From positions 14,898,745 to 14,962,744 of the forward strand of contig OZ020316.1 in the NCBI GenBank assembly GCA_963971305.1: a stretch of DNA of 64,000 nucleotides, written 5' to 3'. The position numbers were made by a program, and so were the translations under genes. Shown here in pieces: positions 12,290-26,300 of this stretch (position 1 is the stretch's first letter; the number at the start of each line of letters is the position of its first letter). Source of the stretch: Arcuatula senhousia. Taxonomy: Eukaryota > Mollusca > Bivalvia > Mytilida > Mytilidae. Under the pieces are notes generated by a model. That model was not told the DNA's origin and did no database searches. It saw only the letters and a program-made list of their open reading frames with translations.

Positions 12290-13824
12290 AGCTCACCTGG
12301 ACCGAAGGTCCATGTGAGCTATTACCATCACTTGGCGTCCGTCGTCGTCTGTCGTCTGTCGTCTGTCGTGTCGTCTGTCGTCTGTCCTCTGTTAACAATT
12401 TTTCAAAAATCTTCTCTTCTGAAACTACCAAACAGAATTTAATGAAACTTGGTATGAATGATCCTTAGGGTGTCCTGCACCAAACTTGTGTTTTGATTTT
12501 TGATCCGTTAAAAAACATGGCTGCCGTTACTAAAAATAGACTAGGGGGGTCAGACTACTGTTTTTGGCTTATAAATCAAAAAGTATAAGAGATAGAGGAA
12601 ATCTGAGGCCACGCTACTGATTCAGTATCAAAAGCTTTACAAAAGTCTCCATTTTGTCAAAGTTGTCAGATGACCCCTTATAGGGGTTACGGCCCCTTAA
12701 AGGTGAAAAATAGCATTTTTTCATGTTTTTGGCCTACAGAATGAAAACTATTGCAGATAAAGATTAGCTGTTGCTTGCTAAAATGTTCAGCTCATTTAGC
12801 TCTACAAAAGTCTCCATAGGGTCGAAGTTGTCAGATGACCCCTTATAGGGGTTACGGCCCCTTTAAGGTGAAAAATAGCCATTTTTCATGATTTTGGCCT
12901 ACAGAATGAAAACTATTGCAGATAGAGATTAGCTGTTGCTTGCTTAAATGTTTAGCTCATTTAGCTCTACAGAAGTCTCATTAGGATCGAAGTTGTCAGA
13001 TAACCCCTTATCATGCTTATAGGGGTAACAACCCCTGAAAAATGGCATTTTTTCATGTTTTTGGCCTACAGAATGAAAACTATTGCACATAGAGATTAGC
13101 TGTTGCTTGCTTAAATGTTCAGCTCATTGAGCTCAATAAAATTCTTCATAAGGTCAAAGTTGTCAGATGACCCCTTATAGGGGTTACGGCCCCTGAAAAA
13201 TAGCGATTTTTCATGTTTTTGTCCTACAGAATGAAAACTATTGCAGAAAGAGATTAGCTGTTGCTTGCTTAAATGTTCAGCTCATTTAGCTCTACAAAAT
13301 TCTCCATAGGGTCGAAGTTGTCAGATGACTCCTCATAGGGGTTACTGTCGCTGAAAAATAGCGATTTTTCATGTTTTTGGCCTACAGAATGAAAACTATT
13401 GCAGATAGAGATTAGCTGTTGCTTGCTTAAATGTTCAGCTCATTTAGCTCTACAAAATTCTCCATAGGGTCGAAGTTGTCAGATGACCCTTTATAGGGGT
13501 TACGGCCCCTGAAAAAAGCGATTTTTCATGTTTTTGGCCTACAGAATGAAAACTATTGCAGATAGAGATTAGCTGTTGCTTGCTTAAATGTTCAGCTCAT
13601 TTAGCTCTACAAAATTCTCCATAGGGTCGAAGTTGTCAGATGACTCCTTATAGGGGTTATGGCCCCTTATAGGTGAAAAATGGTGTTTTTGGCCTATAGA
13701 ATGAAAACTATTGCAGGTAGAGAAAAGCTGTTGCTTGCTTAAATGTTCAGCTCATTTAGCTCTACAAAAGTATAGGGTCAACATCAAGACCAGGTGAGCG
13801 ATTCAGGCTCCTGGGAGCCTCTTG
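12290..13824 (+). mobile_element. Family A Helitron/HINE-like repeat with about 7 tandem monomers
   Basis: Begins AGCTCACCTG with a hairpin (GGACC GAA GGTCC) and a (GTCGTCT)-type simple repeat. The core has about seven monomers of roughly 162 bp, each holding GTTGTCAGATGACC and TTGGCCTACAGAATGAAAAC. It ends CAGGTGAGCG, then the palindrome AGGCTCCTGGGAGCCT and CTTG. The subterminal inverted CTCACCTG/CAGGTGAG, tandem core and 3' hairpin resemble non-autonomous Helitron-like elements (HINE/pearl type). A near-identical copy lies at 54070-55435. Confidence 0.65.
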
Positions 13825-14139
13825 TTATAAAAAAAAAAATTTTCCTGGATTCCTTTACATACTGTTGACAACAAACCTTAAAAAGGGCTTGAAATCACCT
13901 TGAATTTAGTTTGAGATTTTTTGTCTTTCAATATACAATGTACTGGCTACCCTGAATAGCCCAATAATTCATACAATGAACCTAGAAAAATGTATACCAG
14001 ATATTTGTACAGTTTTCCAAAAACAAATACCCAGTACTGGATGCTGGATTCTTACATAACATAACTATTGACAATGTTCCATCTTTTACCTAACCATGTG
14101 GTATGTTTAATACAAGATGTTTTCTCTGTTTCTTTTCAG

Positions 14140-14305
14140 TTGTATACAGAGTAAATGTAAACTTTACCGATATTTTATATACAAGAGAGCTAGGAGATAG
14201 AAACAGTAACGAATTTAAAGCATTAGCAGAAAAAATCCAGAAGTCTATATCAGGTTTATACATTAATGTTCCCGGTATACAAGAAGTTGTGGTTGTACAA
14301 TTCCA
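14140..14305 (+). CDS. Perlecan-like gene, exon: SEA domain, first half
   Basis: Acceptor TCTTTTCAG at 14131-14139 and donor GTAAGT at 14306. Enters in phase 1 and leaves in phase 2. It begins [13 protein letters not shown] and ends VVVVQFQ across the next junction. The alternating strand and helix ([13 protein letters not shown]) match the first half of a SEA fold. The preceding exon, which should supply a phase-1 base, was not identified. Confidence 0.8.
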
Positions 14306-17300
14306 GTAAGTGTTTGGTAACATGACATTATCAATATAGAAATCAAAATTACAACAAAGTTCCAGACAATAAATTTTACTACTCCTTAAGTGTGTCTGTT
14401 TTGTCTATTCAAGACTCATCAGTGGTGCTCTATTCAAAGATTTATAGGTTCTTACATAAGTTTCTGGAAAAGACCGGCTGATCTTTCACAAGTTTAAAAT
14501 AACATTGCATTTCATTGGTCGACAACATTGATCAATATCAGTACCGGCGGTTATTATTGGTTAATTGACTAGTGTGAGATTGTGCACGTGCTCGCATCTC
14601 AACCTGGTCATCTTACACTGAAAAGAGTCATTTACGGAAGAATAAAAAGGCCAAGAGAGAGGGATGATGTTCAAACCAATACTGTCCAATAGGAACATTA
14701 CATTTATTAGAGTTTATCTTACTATGAAGAAAAAAGCAACAGCAACTAATTCTGCAAAACAAGCAATAAAAACTATCATCCCAAAACCATGAAGACCAAC
14801 AAGAGTTATATGAACAAAACAGGATTTTCTTCTTTTCTTGAATAATTTCACATTCAAATAAGGGTCCTCTAGTGTAACAGCAAACACCCTTAAAACCAAC
14901 TCACAAAACACAAACTATGAAACAACAGTCACTCACAATATCAACTTGTTGTGGATTTTTAGAAATTGTCATTTATATTGTTGGTTGTTGTGTACACTTA
15001 TTCCACATCCCTAATTATATTCTTTCATGGCAAAAAGTAAATAAACTGGTCAGATTGAAGGTTTTTGGCTGTCTTCCATTGTGAATTTTTATATTGCCAC
15101 TTATGTACATTGGGTTGTGTACACTCATTCTACAGCTCATTATCATTTATCACATAAAATGTACTCTAAGGGTAAGCAACCAATTATTTTTCCCGATTTA
15201 TTTCAGACCCGGTTCCCTGTTGACCACATTAGATCTTTCCTCTAGAGGATATTACAATCAACCAGTTCTCCGTACTGTCATAGAAACTCCCGTGAATGAT
15301 GGACTGGTCGGTGATTACAGGACTAGTCGTGTCGGCTTTTCGTTCACCGAATTTGGAGGTAAGACTGAGGATGGAGATTACATGTATAGAATTCCAGGAA
15401 GGTGTGTTGTAAAGATAATTTTCTTGTGAGATTAACCATTTGTTTGAAATGCACCTATCTTTGATGAGAAGTTGCACCTTTTACACCTTCTGTGAAAGTA
15501 CTTTAATTAGTGGGTATCAATTTATGTGTATTGGGAGTAAGTTGCATATTCATAGTTTCATGCGTTTGTGTTATTAACAAATTTTCTATTAAAAGCCATG
15601 TAAAATTTGTTTTTTGGTTGGAAATTTATTTTTGTCAGGTTTGTCTGAACCATAAAAAATATGAAAATTGTTTCTATTGAAAGCAAGGTTAAATTTGTTC
15701 GTTGGGATTTTTTTTCAGGTTTGTCTGACCCATGAAAATTGATACTCAAAAATTTTTTTTGTCAGGTTTGTCTCACCCATGAAAACCACGAAAATTGATA
15801 CCCAACAAATATTGCTACTTTCACAGCATTGTACTAATGTTTTCTCACTTATCATCATCTACTGTTTCTCTACCTAATTCTTGTAATTTTGATCCCAAAG
15901 ATCACTTGACATCAATTTGACTAACATTTCCTCACTAATCTGCTACTATTCTTGGAGCTTCATACAACTTTTATGTTTAAATGCTTGCATCTTTATGTGT
16001 GTTCCAATATAACTAGTTTTGATAATGCTTTATAAGCTTTACCCTCTTTATTTTGTGTGGATAGTTATTCTAAGAACAAAAAATATAAAATTTAGATTAG
16101 TTTGTCTTTACTTGACAATGTCAAAATAAAAATATTTTGAGCTAGCTCGTCCAGGATTTTGCAAAGTGGATGAGAATTACGATTTTTTCATTATGGCTAT
16201 ATGTTGATTGTCTTGTAGAATTTCCAGTGACCCGAGATTTAACCCTTCCTGATGAGGGGCTTTATTTGAATGGTAAAAAAGGAAAATTTTCATTTTGATT
16301 GCTACATTTTATCAATATTAAAGATATTTATTTTTGGAATAATTTGGTGTATATTTCAAATATTTCACATCTTTGTTCATTTTTTAGATCAAACATTGCA
16401 TTTCTGCATGATGCCGCTTTTAATTATACATTTTATTTTGAAATTTTCCATCAACAAGGTAGTACACATTATTAAAATAGGAAATATGGTAAAAGAGTTA
16501 TATAATATTGCACAGCTGAATACACATCAATGTGCACAAAATATAAGTTACCATTAGCTTTGGTTAGATTTCATTCAGTTTGGCTTATATGAGCCTCTTG
16601 CATGTGTTGAAGAAGAAAAAAAAACTTGATTGTCCCAAGAAACCGCAAGCAGAAGCCCTTGATTCATACATACAGGGTTGCCACACATCCTTGAAACCTG
16701 GAAAAAAAACCTTGAATTTCATTTGTAAGTTCAAGGTCCTGGAAAAGACCTTGAATTTTGAAAAAAAAAAATGAAAATATCCTTGAAAAACCCTGGAATT
16801 TGATAGTTCCACAATCAAAGGTTAATGATTTAACTGTTTGACAGAAAATTTCATCGGGGGACTGAAATTTTGTTGACTATTTTCATCCTTGAAAATGACT
16901 TAAATACCCTTGAAAAGTCCTGGAAACACCCTTGAATTTTGCAACAACAAAATATTGGCAACCCTGTACATATGATGCTCAAAGCCACAGTTCTGTCAAC
17001 ATGTGATTATTAGGCCATGTACCTTTAATTGGGAGATTTACTCTCTCAACAGGGAAAATCAAACCTATCTACCCCCTTTTCAAACTGCAGTTTGGCTTGT
17101 ATGGCAGGTAGATGCACCAGAAGTGATGGAAAGATAAATAGATATGCATCCATCTTTGATGAGCATTGTATGTTGATAGATAGATGTAATATCAGTTTCT
17201 AAATACCATCCTGAATTCTTAGTGTCCACATATGTATTAAAGTCCAGCAATTTAGGAAAAAATGTTGCAATCCTTTTTGTTCAAAGGTTTAGAACAATAA

Positions 17301-20300
17301 ACCCTACTTTAACCCACCATTTCTTTTGAAATGCCAGTTCTAAGTCAGGACCCTTGCGATCCTGTGTCTCTGCCTTGTTTTGTATTTTGTATTCATGTCA
17401 AATTTTTCATCCCAGTTCAGTATTCGTTATTACCTTTATTTCATGACATTGTCATTGGCTTTCCCTATTTCAAACCTATCTTCAGTACATGGATGTTTGT
17501 TCTTGGCAGGTAGACCTTATCATCAATGCACCAGAACTGACGGGAAGATAAATAAACATTCATCTTTGATGTAATTACTGATGTGCATCTTATGTTGATA
17601 GAGATGTAATATCAGTTTCATATATGTTTGCACTAAATATTTGCAAGATAGCAGAAAATATTTGACTGAAATATTCTCTGCAGTGTAAATAGTTACATAG
17701 TGTCAGAAATTTACATGAACAATTTGTGAAGTGAAGGAAATATTTGAACTGAATGGTAAAGAAGTGATTCTTTAAGTGGCAGATTTAATGGCCCTCATTT
17801 TGTAGTTTTGTTTGTTGTTGAATACACAGAAGAACCACAAGGCTCTGGCCCCATTTTAGTTAGTCCATGGGCCTTGGCAAACTGTCTACCAATGTCTTGG
17901 ATTCTTTTTTTTGTGTCAGGAGAAAAGAAAGATTTAAGTTTGTTCTGTTAATATTATGCCTGCATTTTTCCTACTTCAAAATAACATTTAGAACAAATTT
18001 ATTTGAGTGCAAACTTAACAAATTGTGTACTTTATTTTTAAATGTTAATTTTCTAACAATTATTTGTGCTATGATTGACTAAGTCACTTATATTTTTTTC
18101 CAGACTAATCAAATTTGATAACCTTCATTTAACAAAAAATGAATAGTTAAGAATCAAATATATTTTTAATGACTTTTCAACCCACAAATGTTCAGATAAT
18201 TCCTTCGTAGAAATTCAATCGAACCATTAAATTAAACTTGGCAGATGTGTGTCAGTGAATTAGATATGTAAAAACCTTCCATTATTTTGATTTATGGGAT
18301 TTTAATATGCACCTTCATTGTGTGAAAAAAAATACTCTAATAGCCATAGTTTTTGTGAGTCTGATATGATTTGGCCTTGCATTTCTTATGATCTAGATTG
18401 TAAGAATGACCTATTATTAGCTCACCTGACCCGAAGGGTCATGTGAGCTATTGTCATCACTTGGGGTCCGTCGTCCGTCCGTCCGTCGTCCGTCGTCCGT
18501 AAACTTTTTAAAACGTTAACTCCTCTGACACCATAAGTCCAATTGCAACCAAACTTGGTATGGTTGTTCATTAGCATTCGGTGCTTAGAACTGATGTGGG
18601 GATTTTTGATTCGTCGTAAAACATGGCCGCCATGGCTAAAAATAGAACATAGGGGTAAAATGCAGTTTTTTGCAAATAACTCAAAAACGGCTACAGATAT
18701 CAAAATTCTGGCATAGGGTAAAAGTGATCAGCACCTCAAGATCTACCTACCTGAAAATTTTGAAGAAAATCCAACGACCCATGTAGGAGTTATTGCCCTT
18801 TTTGTGGATTTTTTGCAAATTTTGCACCTCTTGAAAACTATACTAGATATTTGAGAAATTTAAATTGCATATTGTTAAGCACATCAAGATCTACAAAATA
18901 TGTAACAGGGTCAACGTTGTAGGACCTTTCCTTTTAGGAGTTATTGCCCTTAGAACGTAAAAATTTAGCATTTTAACAGCATTTCCTCATTATATTAAAA
19001 ACGTTAAGTCCTCTGACACTTTAAGTCCAAATGGAACCAAACTTGGTATAGTTGTTTATTAGCATTAGGTGTATAGAACTGATGTGGGGATTTTTGATTG
19101 GTCTTAAAACATGGCCGCTGTGGCTAAAAATAGAACATAGGGTTAAATGGCAGTTTTTTGCAAATAATTCTAAAACGGTGACAGATTTGAAAATTTTGAT
19201 TGGGAACAAAAGTGATCAGCACCTCAAGATCTACCAGCTCTGAAATTTTGAAGAAAATCCAACAACCCATGTAGGAGTTATTGCCCTTTTTGTGGATTTT
19301 TTGCAAATTTTGCACCTGTTTAGCTCAATATCTTGAAAACTATACAAGATATTTGAGAAATTTAAATTGCATAATGTTAAGCGTATCAGGATCTACAAAA
19401 TTTGTAACAGGGTCAACGTTGTAGGACCTTTCCTTTGAGGAGTTATTGCCCTTGGAATGTCAAAATTGAGCATTTTAACTGCATTTCCTTATATTGAAAA
19501 TGTTAACTCCTCTGACACTTTAAGTCCAACTGGAACCAAACTTGGTATTATTGTTTATTATTATTAGGTGTATAGAACTGTTGTGGGGATTTTGATTGGT
19601 TGTAAAACATGGCCGCTGTGGCTAAGAATAGAACATTAGGTTAAACTGCATTATTTTTGCAAATAGCTCAAAAAGGGTGACAGATTTTTAGATTTTGATT
19701 GAGAACAAAAGTGATCAGCACCTTTAGATCCACCATATTGTCAGATGACCCCTTTATTAATCTTATGACCCTTTCAACGTTAAATTGATTTTGCCTTAAA
19801 ACCTTTACTTCAGGCACATATGTCAGGTGAGCGATTCAGGCTCCTGGGAGCCTCTTGTTTATTTGGTTATATATATTTTGGATAGTTGGAACTTGCAAAT
19901 GAAAGAACTAGAATTACAATTTTTCCTAAGTAGGTGTTCTTCAATTGGCAAAAGAATAGGGTAGTTTCTGTAATTTCTTATTCCTTTCTACAAAAAGAAT
20001 ATGTTATCTTAGCTCTCAAGTATCTACTCATGATATTATGCCATAACTTGTGTCAAAATTAATTTCATGAAACAAATTTCATGAAACTTTTTGTACTTAC
20101 AATGAAATTCATTTCATGATATTTTCAAGTTTGCATTTTATTTATTAACATATGACTCTAAACACTTCATTTGATTGGCTATCATTTGAAAAGTTGCATG
20201 CAACTCAAAATTTCCATGTTAACATGATGAAATTTGTTGCATGCAGCTAAATTCCTTGTGTTCTTTTAGCTATAAGGTTCCTTGATTTGAAAGGTTTTAG

Positions 20301-23300
20301 TATATTTCTTTATATAATTTTTGCTGTAATCTACTCTCCATCCATCTGTCGATCATTTTCTTTAAAATTGGTTTCCTGAAAAAAACTTTTGAAGACCTTG
20401 ATAGAATTTCATAAAGCTGACATTTGTAAAAGCTAACATGCTTAGGATAAAGCATATTGATTTTTGAACCATCAGGTCAAGGTCAGAAGTTTTGCCAAGG
20501 CAGGTCTTTTGTTATTCAAAAAGAAAAAGTTAACCAAAAATTTAAAATAACTTGATTACGTCACAATTTTATCAGGAACCAACAGACAGTAACTTATATT
20601 AACCATGTGATGTGTTGGAAATTTTGGCAAATTATGCAATAATTGTACACAGTTCATGTAGATTCTGTAAATTAGCCATGGCATAAAGTCTGGAATAGTC
20701 ATTTTAATTGTCTAGTTGTGGGGGATGACTAATAATATTTAAGGCATTTCTAAATTTCCCACAGAAATTTTAAGATGTCATCCAGTTTTGTTTTTTTCCC
20801 CATGTTGTGTACATTAGCTTTTAAAATCTCTCTCAATGTCCAAGATAATATTAAAAGTATTAAGTCAGAGTTGATTAAAAATAATTTTGATTTTTCAAGA
20901 ACTTTATATGTTCATAATGATGCAGATTTAGGACCAGTGCACTAGGCCCACGCTGCTCTGTCCGTGTGACAAAAATTTGTTAAAAACTGAATGAAACTAC
21001 AGGTCCAAATTGATTTTGATAATTAAAAAAAATTGTGATCTTTTCCTGTTTCCTTTCATCTGAAATGTTAGATTTTTTTGAAAAAAATCATTCAAAAATC
21101 ATTAACCCTGTCAATGCCTGTCAACTACCAGGGATTATTGTATAATATCCATCTCTCAACTGTAATGTAAACACACCCTACAATTAACTAGGTACATTCT
21201 CAGACCTGTCTTTGTGATGTTGCCAGTCTACTTTGCCAAAGGTTCTGCTATTTCAATCAGGCATTAATATTATGTATGTAAACAGACTCCCTGGGTGGTA
21301 ATTATGTATCCCTACAGCATGTTTTGTCTGTCTGACCACCATAGTTATGATTAGCCTGATTAGTTATATCTGAGAGACAGCCATGCTGTACATTGTTTTT
21401 ACATGATTTTTCATCATTATGTTAGATGGAACAAATTCAGATTAGGCTTTAATACATTTTTTTCTGATTGATATTTTTGGGTGGGGGTTTTTACTTGTGA
21501 GCTTTCTAGTTTTCTTTGTATGTTTTGTCTTAAGAACTTCTTTTGAAAAAAACCTTTTTAATAAGTATAAAAAGATAAGTTGAAAATGATACCTCCTGAT
21601 AGGACTAAGAAGGTGTTATAAGAGCTCTAGTTAGACAGCTAATAACTAGCATCTTAACAGTTTATCTGAAATACAAATATTTAGGTATTTAACTAACAAA
21701 TTGATAACATCTTTAATGAGTGTTTGATCATAAGGCTACAGGATAACAACAAAATTAGAGTATACTCATCAACTGAATTGTTACATCATTAACAGGGTAA
21801 AGGAACTCCACTTAAATTCTTTCCTTCCGTGTTTTTGAATGCCTTCAACAAGTGTTAAATGTATACTCAAATGTTGGGCATGTTTCATGAGTTAATGTCA
21901 TCCCATGTGTTTGGAACCCAACTAAAGACTGCATAGTTCCTTTACCTTAATTCATTAATGAATATTACATGTATCTACATGTATAATAAGTACACTCTTT
22001 GCCTAAGACTTGTACATGTATTGGACACTTTTACCTCCAACTGCCATTACTTATGCAAGTTAAATCAACAAGGAACCAAAAGCTGAGGTCAATGTGAACT
22101 TAGGGTTTTGAAATAGAATAGACAAATAAATACAAGTATATAGCTTTGACTTGGATAAAGAAATAATATGACACATTGCATACATCAGTATTTAAGAGTA
22201 AAGGCATTTTATCAGCTGTTTATTTGGCAGGTGCTTGCCTCTGCATGATCAGTATACAATTTGTAGATCAAAAGATATTTCAAAGTTTGTAAATGATGTT
22301 AAAAGATATTTTCTCTATCAGTTCAGCATGTGCATCAAATAACTCAGGATTATTAATGCATGTAGCTAATTTATTTATGAGATCAAATTCTTATTTAACT
22401 GTTTATTGATGTTGTGTAGGTTAGTTTATAAAAGATGAACTTTTACTTTTACGAATTTTTTCAGCTGTTCTGTGGCCATGCCAAATTAAAAAAAAAAATG
22501 TGTTGCAAGAACTTCAAAACCAATATAAAGTACTAATTTACACTTTCCTTTCTTGGTCATTTCTAACAAATAATGAACCACTGACATTCTAGTGAAAAAA
22601 TTCTAGTTTATAAACAAAAATTCATAATTAAAAAGATTTAAATGATAATTTCCTTTCATATATTTTAATGAATTGATACTCTAAAAGTCTTTTGCTATCT
22701 CTCAAATATTGTTTTTATTCTTAAATTTTGTCATTTCTTTATTTATTTTGTTTTCTGTAGATGGCAGCCTATGTCCCACATTCATTGGTAGAGAGCCCTC
22801 CCGATTACCACGATCTGGCGACAACAGAGCCAACCTTCTCATCAATAACATTTTTACCTGCCGAGGATACGTAGTTGCCTGGCAATATTACAGAATTATT
22901 CCACGATATGCTGCTTATGTTGGAGTATTCAGGCAAACCAGTGATCTGCAATTCCAGCTGATAGGAAAAACTGAACTTCCGATCGCCAATGAAGGAAACC
23001 ATACAGTCTTTGTTGATCCACCAATTTTAGTTGAGAAGGGAGATTTTATTGGTATCTTTTACTCCAAGTTTGCCGAGGAGGGATCTGTTGCTAGCGCCAC
23101 ACCTGCTGAAGATGCTGTTGATTACCAGGAGCTTTACCAGAACTATTACACTAGGATTTACAATGAGGAACTGGATCCTGGAACTATTATCAATCTACAG
23201 GGATCCAGTTTTGATGACACCAAGGCAACCTTTGCTATCAGGGCTTTAATGGATTACTCTGGGCTTGGTAAATAGAAAAAAACTTTAGAAATGAAAAAAA

Positions 23301-26300
23301 TACAAATGAAATTCTGTGGAATGTTTTTGAATATGAAGCCAAATGCCTAGAAAACAGCAGGATTTCAAAGCATAGAAAAAAGAAAAGAGAACAAAGACAT
23401 TTAATGGGAGATTTTATCACCAAAAAAAATGAATAACCAAAATAACAAAAATAACAAGATTAGAAAACCATTTTCATTCATGACCAAGAAAATGGTAAAG
23501 CAAGTCTGGGCACCAATTAAAGAATAACATCATTCAACCCAGTCTTACTTGTATGCATAGAAAAGGACAGCCTAAAATCATTGGACAGAAATAACCCTTT
23601 GCCATCCACATCAAAGACAAGGAGTGCCATTAAATTAACCTTATAGAGATAGCATAATACTAACTTAATAAAGTTAATGAAAATATCCTGAAATTTGATG
23701 TTCAAGAAAAAAAGAACAAATCAAGGAGAAAGTATGCTCTAGAAATAAAAGATTACAATGGTTCTGACTTGGTACAGGCATTTCAAATGAAGTTGCTAAA
23801 TATTCAATAATTTTGCCTAACTTTAGATGTTTGTGAAACATGTAAAACTGCCAGTAGCTATGTTTGGCTGGATTTCACAGAGTGAAAAATCCAGGATATA
23901 AAATAATGAATGTCGGGGGGAGAAGAAATTTTCATAACTGGTTTCTCAGCAACTACTAATCACAGCCATTTGATATTTGGTATACAGCATCTGGGTCCCA
24001 TAACATGGGATTTGATTTCAGGTCTGTCGCTCACCTACCTTCCTGTTTAACAAAATCAACCATTTCAGACAGATTTTTCTTTTCTCTCTCTAGGTGTTCC
24101 TGTGGCCTGTAGAGCAGACCAGTTCCAGTGTAAAGATGGTGAATGTGTAGATAAGAGATACAGATGTGATGGACAGATCGACTGTTTTGACGAGTCTGAT
24201 GAATCTGATTGTCGTAGGTTTAAAGCTTGGGCTCTTAATAAAAATTATGGAATGGCAAAATTCATACATGTATAAAACAATCTAGTCTGTTCACAGTTTT
24301 GACTAGACTAGTAATTAAAGTACTTGATGGAGGGACTTTCTATAGGAGTGATTGGTTTGATTCAGTTTTATACTAATATAAAATATATTGAGTATTAAAA
24401 TATGCATAACACAAATTCACATTATAGATATGAAAGTCACACAAAGCCCCCCAAAAATCTAAGAATAACAGCATGCCCTCAAGCATGGGGAAACATTCTT
24501 CCATATTATAACCACAAAAAATGAGAAACACTCTGTATAAAATCTAAAAATTAACAGATATGGATATGAATATAAACTGTTTTACATTGTGTTTTTTTAC
24601 CCCCTCCTATGATACAGATACAGATACAGATGATTTTATTAACAAATCATGGTGCCCAAAACTGGGCAGTACAATCAATAAAATAAAATAATAAACATAT
24701 ATGATTAAGTGATTTGAGATGCGTGTACATGGAAGAAGCAAAGATGTACCAGATTTTGTATCATCAGCCATTCCAAGATACTATTGTAGAGTAGAAAACT
24801 AACTTTTATGTTATTGTTTCAAATGAAGATAAAATTGAACTTGCCAGAGCTTAAAGCACCAACACTCACCACTCACTTTTGTGTGTCACTTTCTGAAGAT
24901 TGAAATATTTTGAATATTATGTTATGTATTTTCAGCTCCAGTTGTTTGTCAGGCTGACGAATTCAGATGTCGTAACCAGCAGCAGTGTATCCCACGACAG
25001 TTTGTTTGTAATCGTCAGTATGAATGTTCAGACGACAGCGATGAAGATAATTGTCGTAAGTTACCTCCCCTGCCATACAATCTGAGAGTCTCAATTTTAA
25101 AAAATATTTTTTTCCTTTTTGTTTGGCTGAGAGTAAAAAAAGTTGTCACTATCTCTCATTGTAAGAAAAATGTACTTTGCAGAAATGACTTATACATCCA
25201 GTTCTTGCTTTATGTCTGTCAGGCAGTGTACACTTATGGCACTGCAAGCTGTATAATATTTACAGTGTACTTGTTTGCCTACACAGGCAAAATGTTGACT
25301 GTGTTTAACGTGTGTCTGGTGTACGTTAAACGCATGTCATCTGACGCATATTAAATTGGCGTTTCTAACTGGTACGTCTGACGCACGTTAAAAATTTATC
25401 TTGGCAATATTTTTATTTCATAATAAAACACACTAAATAAATAACTTACTAACTTCATACATTGTCTGACGTATGGTAAACGTATGTTTACCGCACGTTT
25501 AAAAAACGTACGTCTGACATATGTTTTTACAATGATTTGACGTACGTTTACCGTACAGCGGTTAGAAACATATGTTTAACGTACGTTTATGAACTACGTC
25601 AGACGCACGTTTTTATTAACGTACGTCAGACGTATGTCTAAATTTTGCCTGTGTAGAAAATAAAACACTGGCAACATTCATCTTCACTTGAAGACTGCAA
25701 GAAATTTTTTTAGGGTTTCTTAATTTTTTACTTGTTATTTTCATCAATTATCTCGTCAAAGTTCTCCCTTTCTCTGACCACATTTTAAGTTAAGAAATTT
25801 CAATTAAGTTTATAAGGGTGACCATCTGATATTTTAACACAATATTTTAGCGAATCAAAAATGCTCTGATAGCGAGTTCCAATGTGAAAACAAACAATGC
25901 ATCAGCAATGCTCTGGTATGCGATGGCACGCCACATTGTTCTGATAGCTCCGATGAACACGGCTGTCGTAAGTATGGAGTCAGCATCTATTGTGTAAACA
26001 GTGTTAGTACCGCTACTACCGCATTTATTGTATTTATGCATATTGTAAGGCCCTGTATAATACATTTCTCTCCATATGATGTATTATATGACTTTATGAA
26101 GTATATCCCATATTATATGATATTTTAAAAAAACCTCCCCAATTTCATTTTTCTGTTTTGATTAATAGAATTATTGCCAGAACTTGTTTTGGGTAATTTT
26201 AAATGGCTACCTGATTTATGATTAAATAAATAAAGGAGTTTGAAATTTGACCCAATCATTTTAAAATCATTCTTCTCTTTGTATCAACTCTTCCCACTCT

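Noticed and set aside
15359..15401. Longer SEA exon ending at the GTGTGT donor (15402)
   Set aside because: It would leave in phase 2, incompatible with the next exon; GAG|GTAAGA at 15359 gives the required phase 1.
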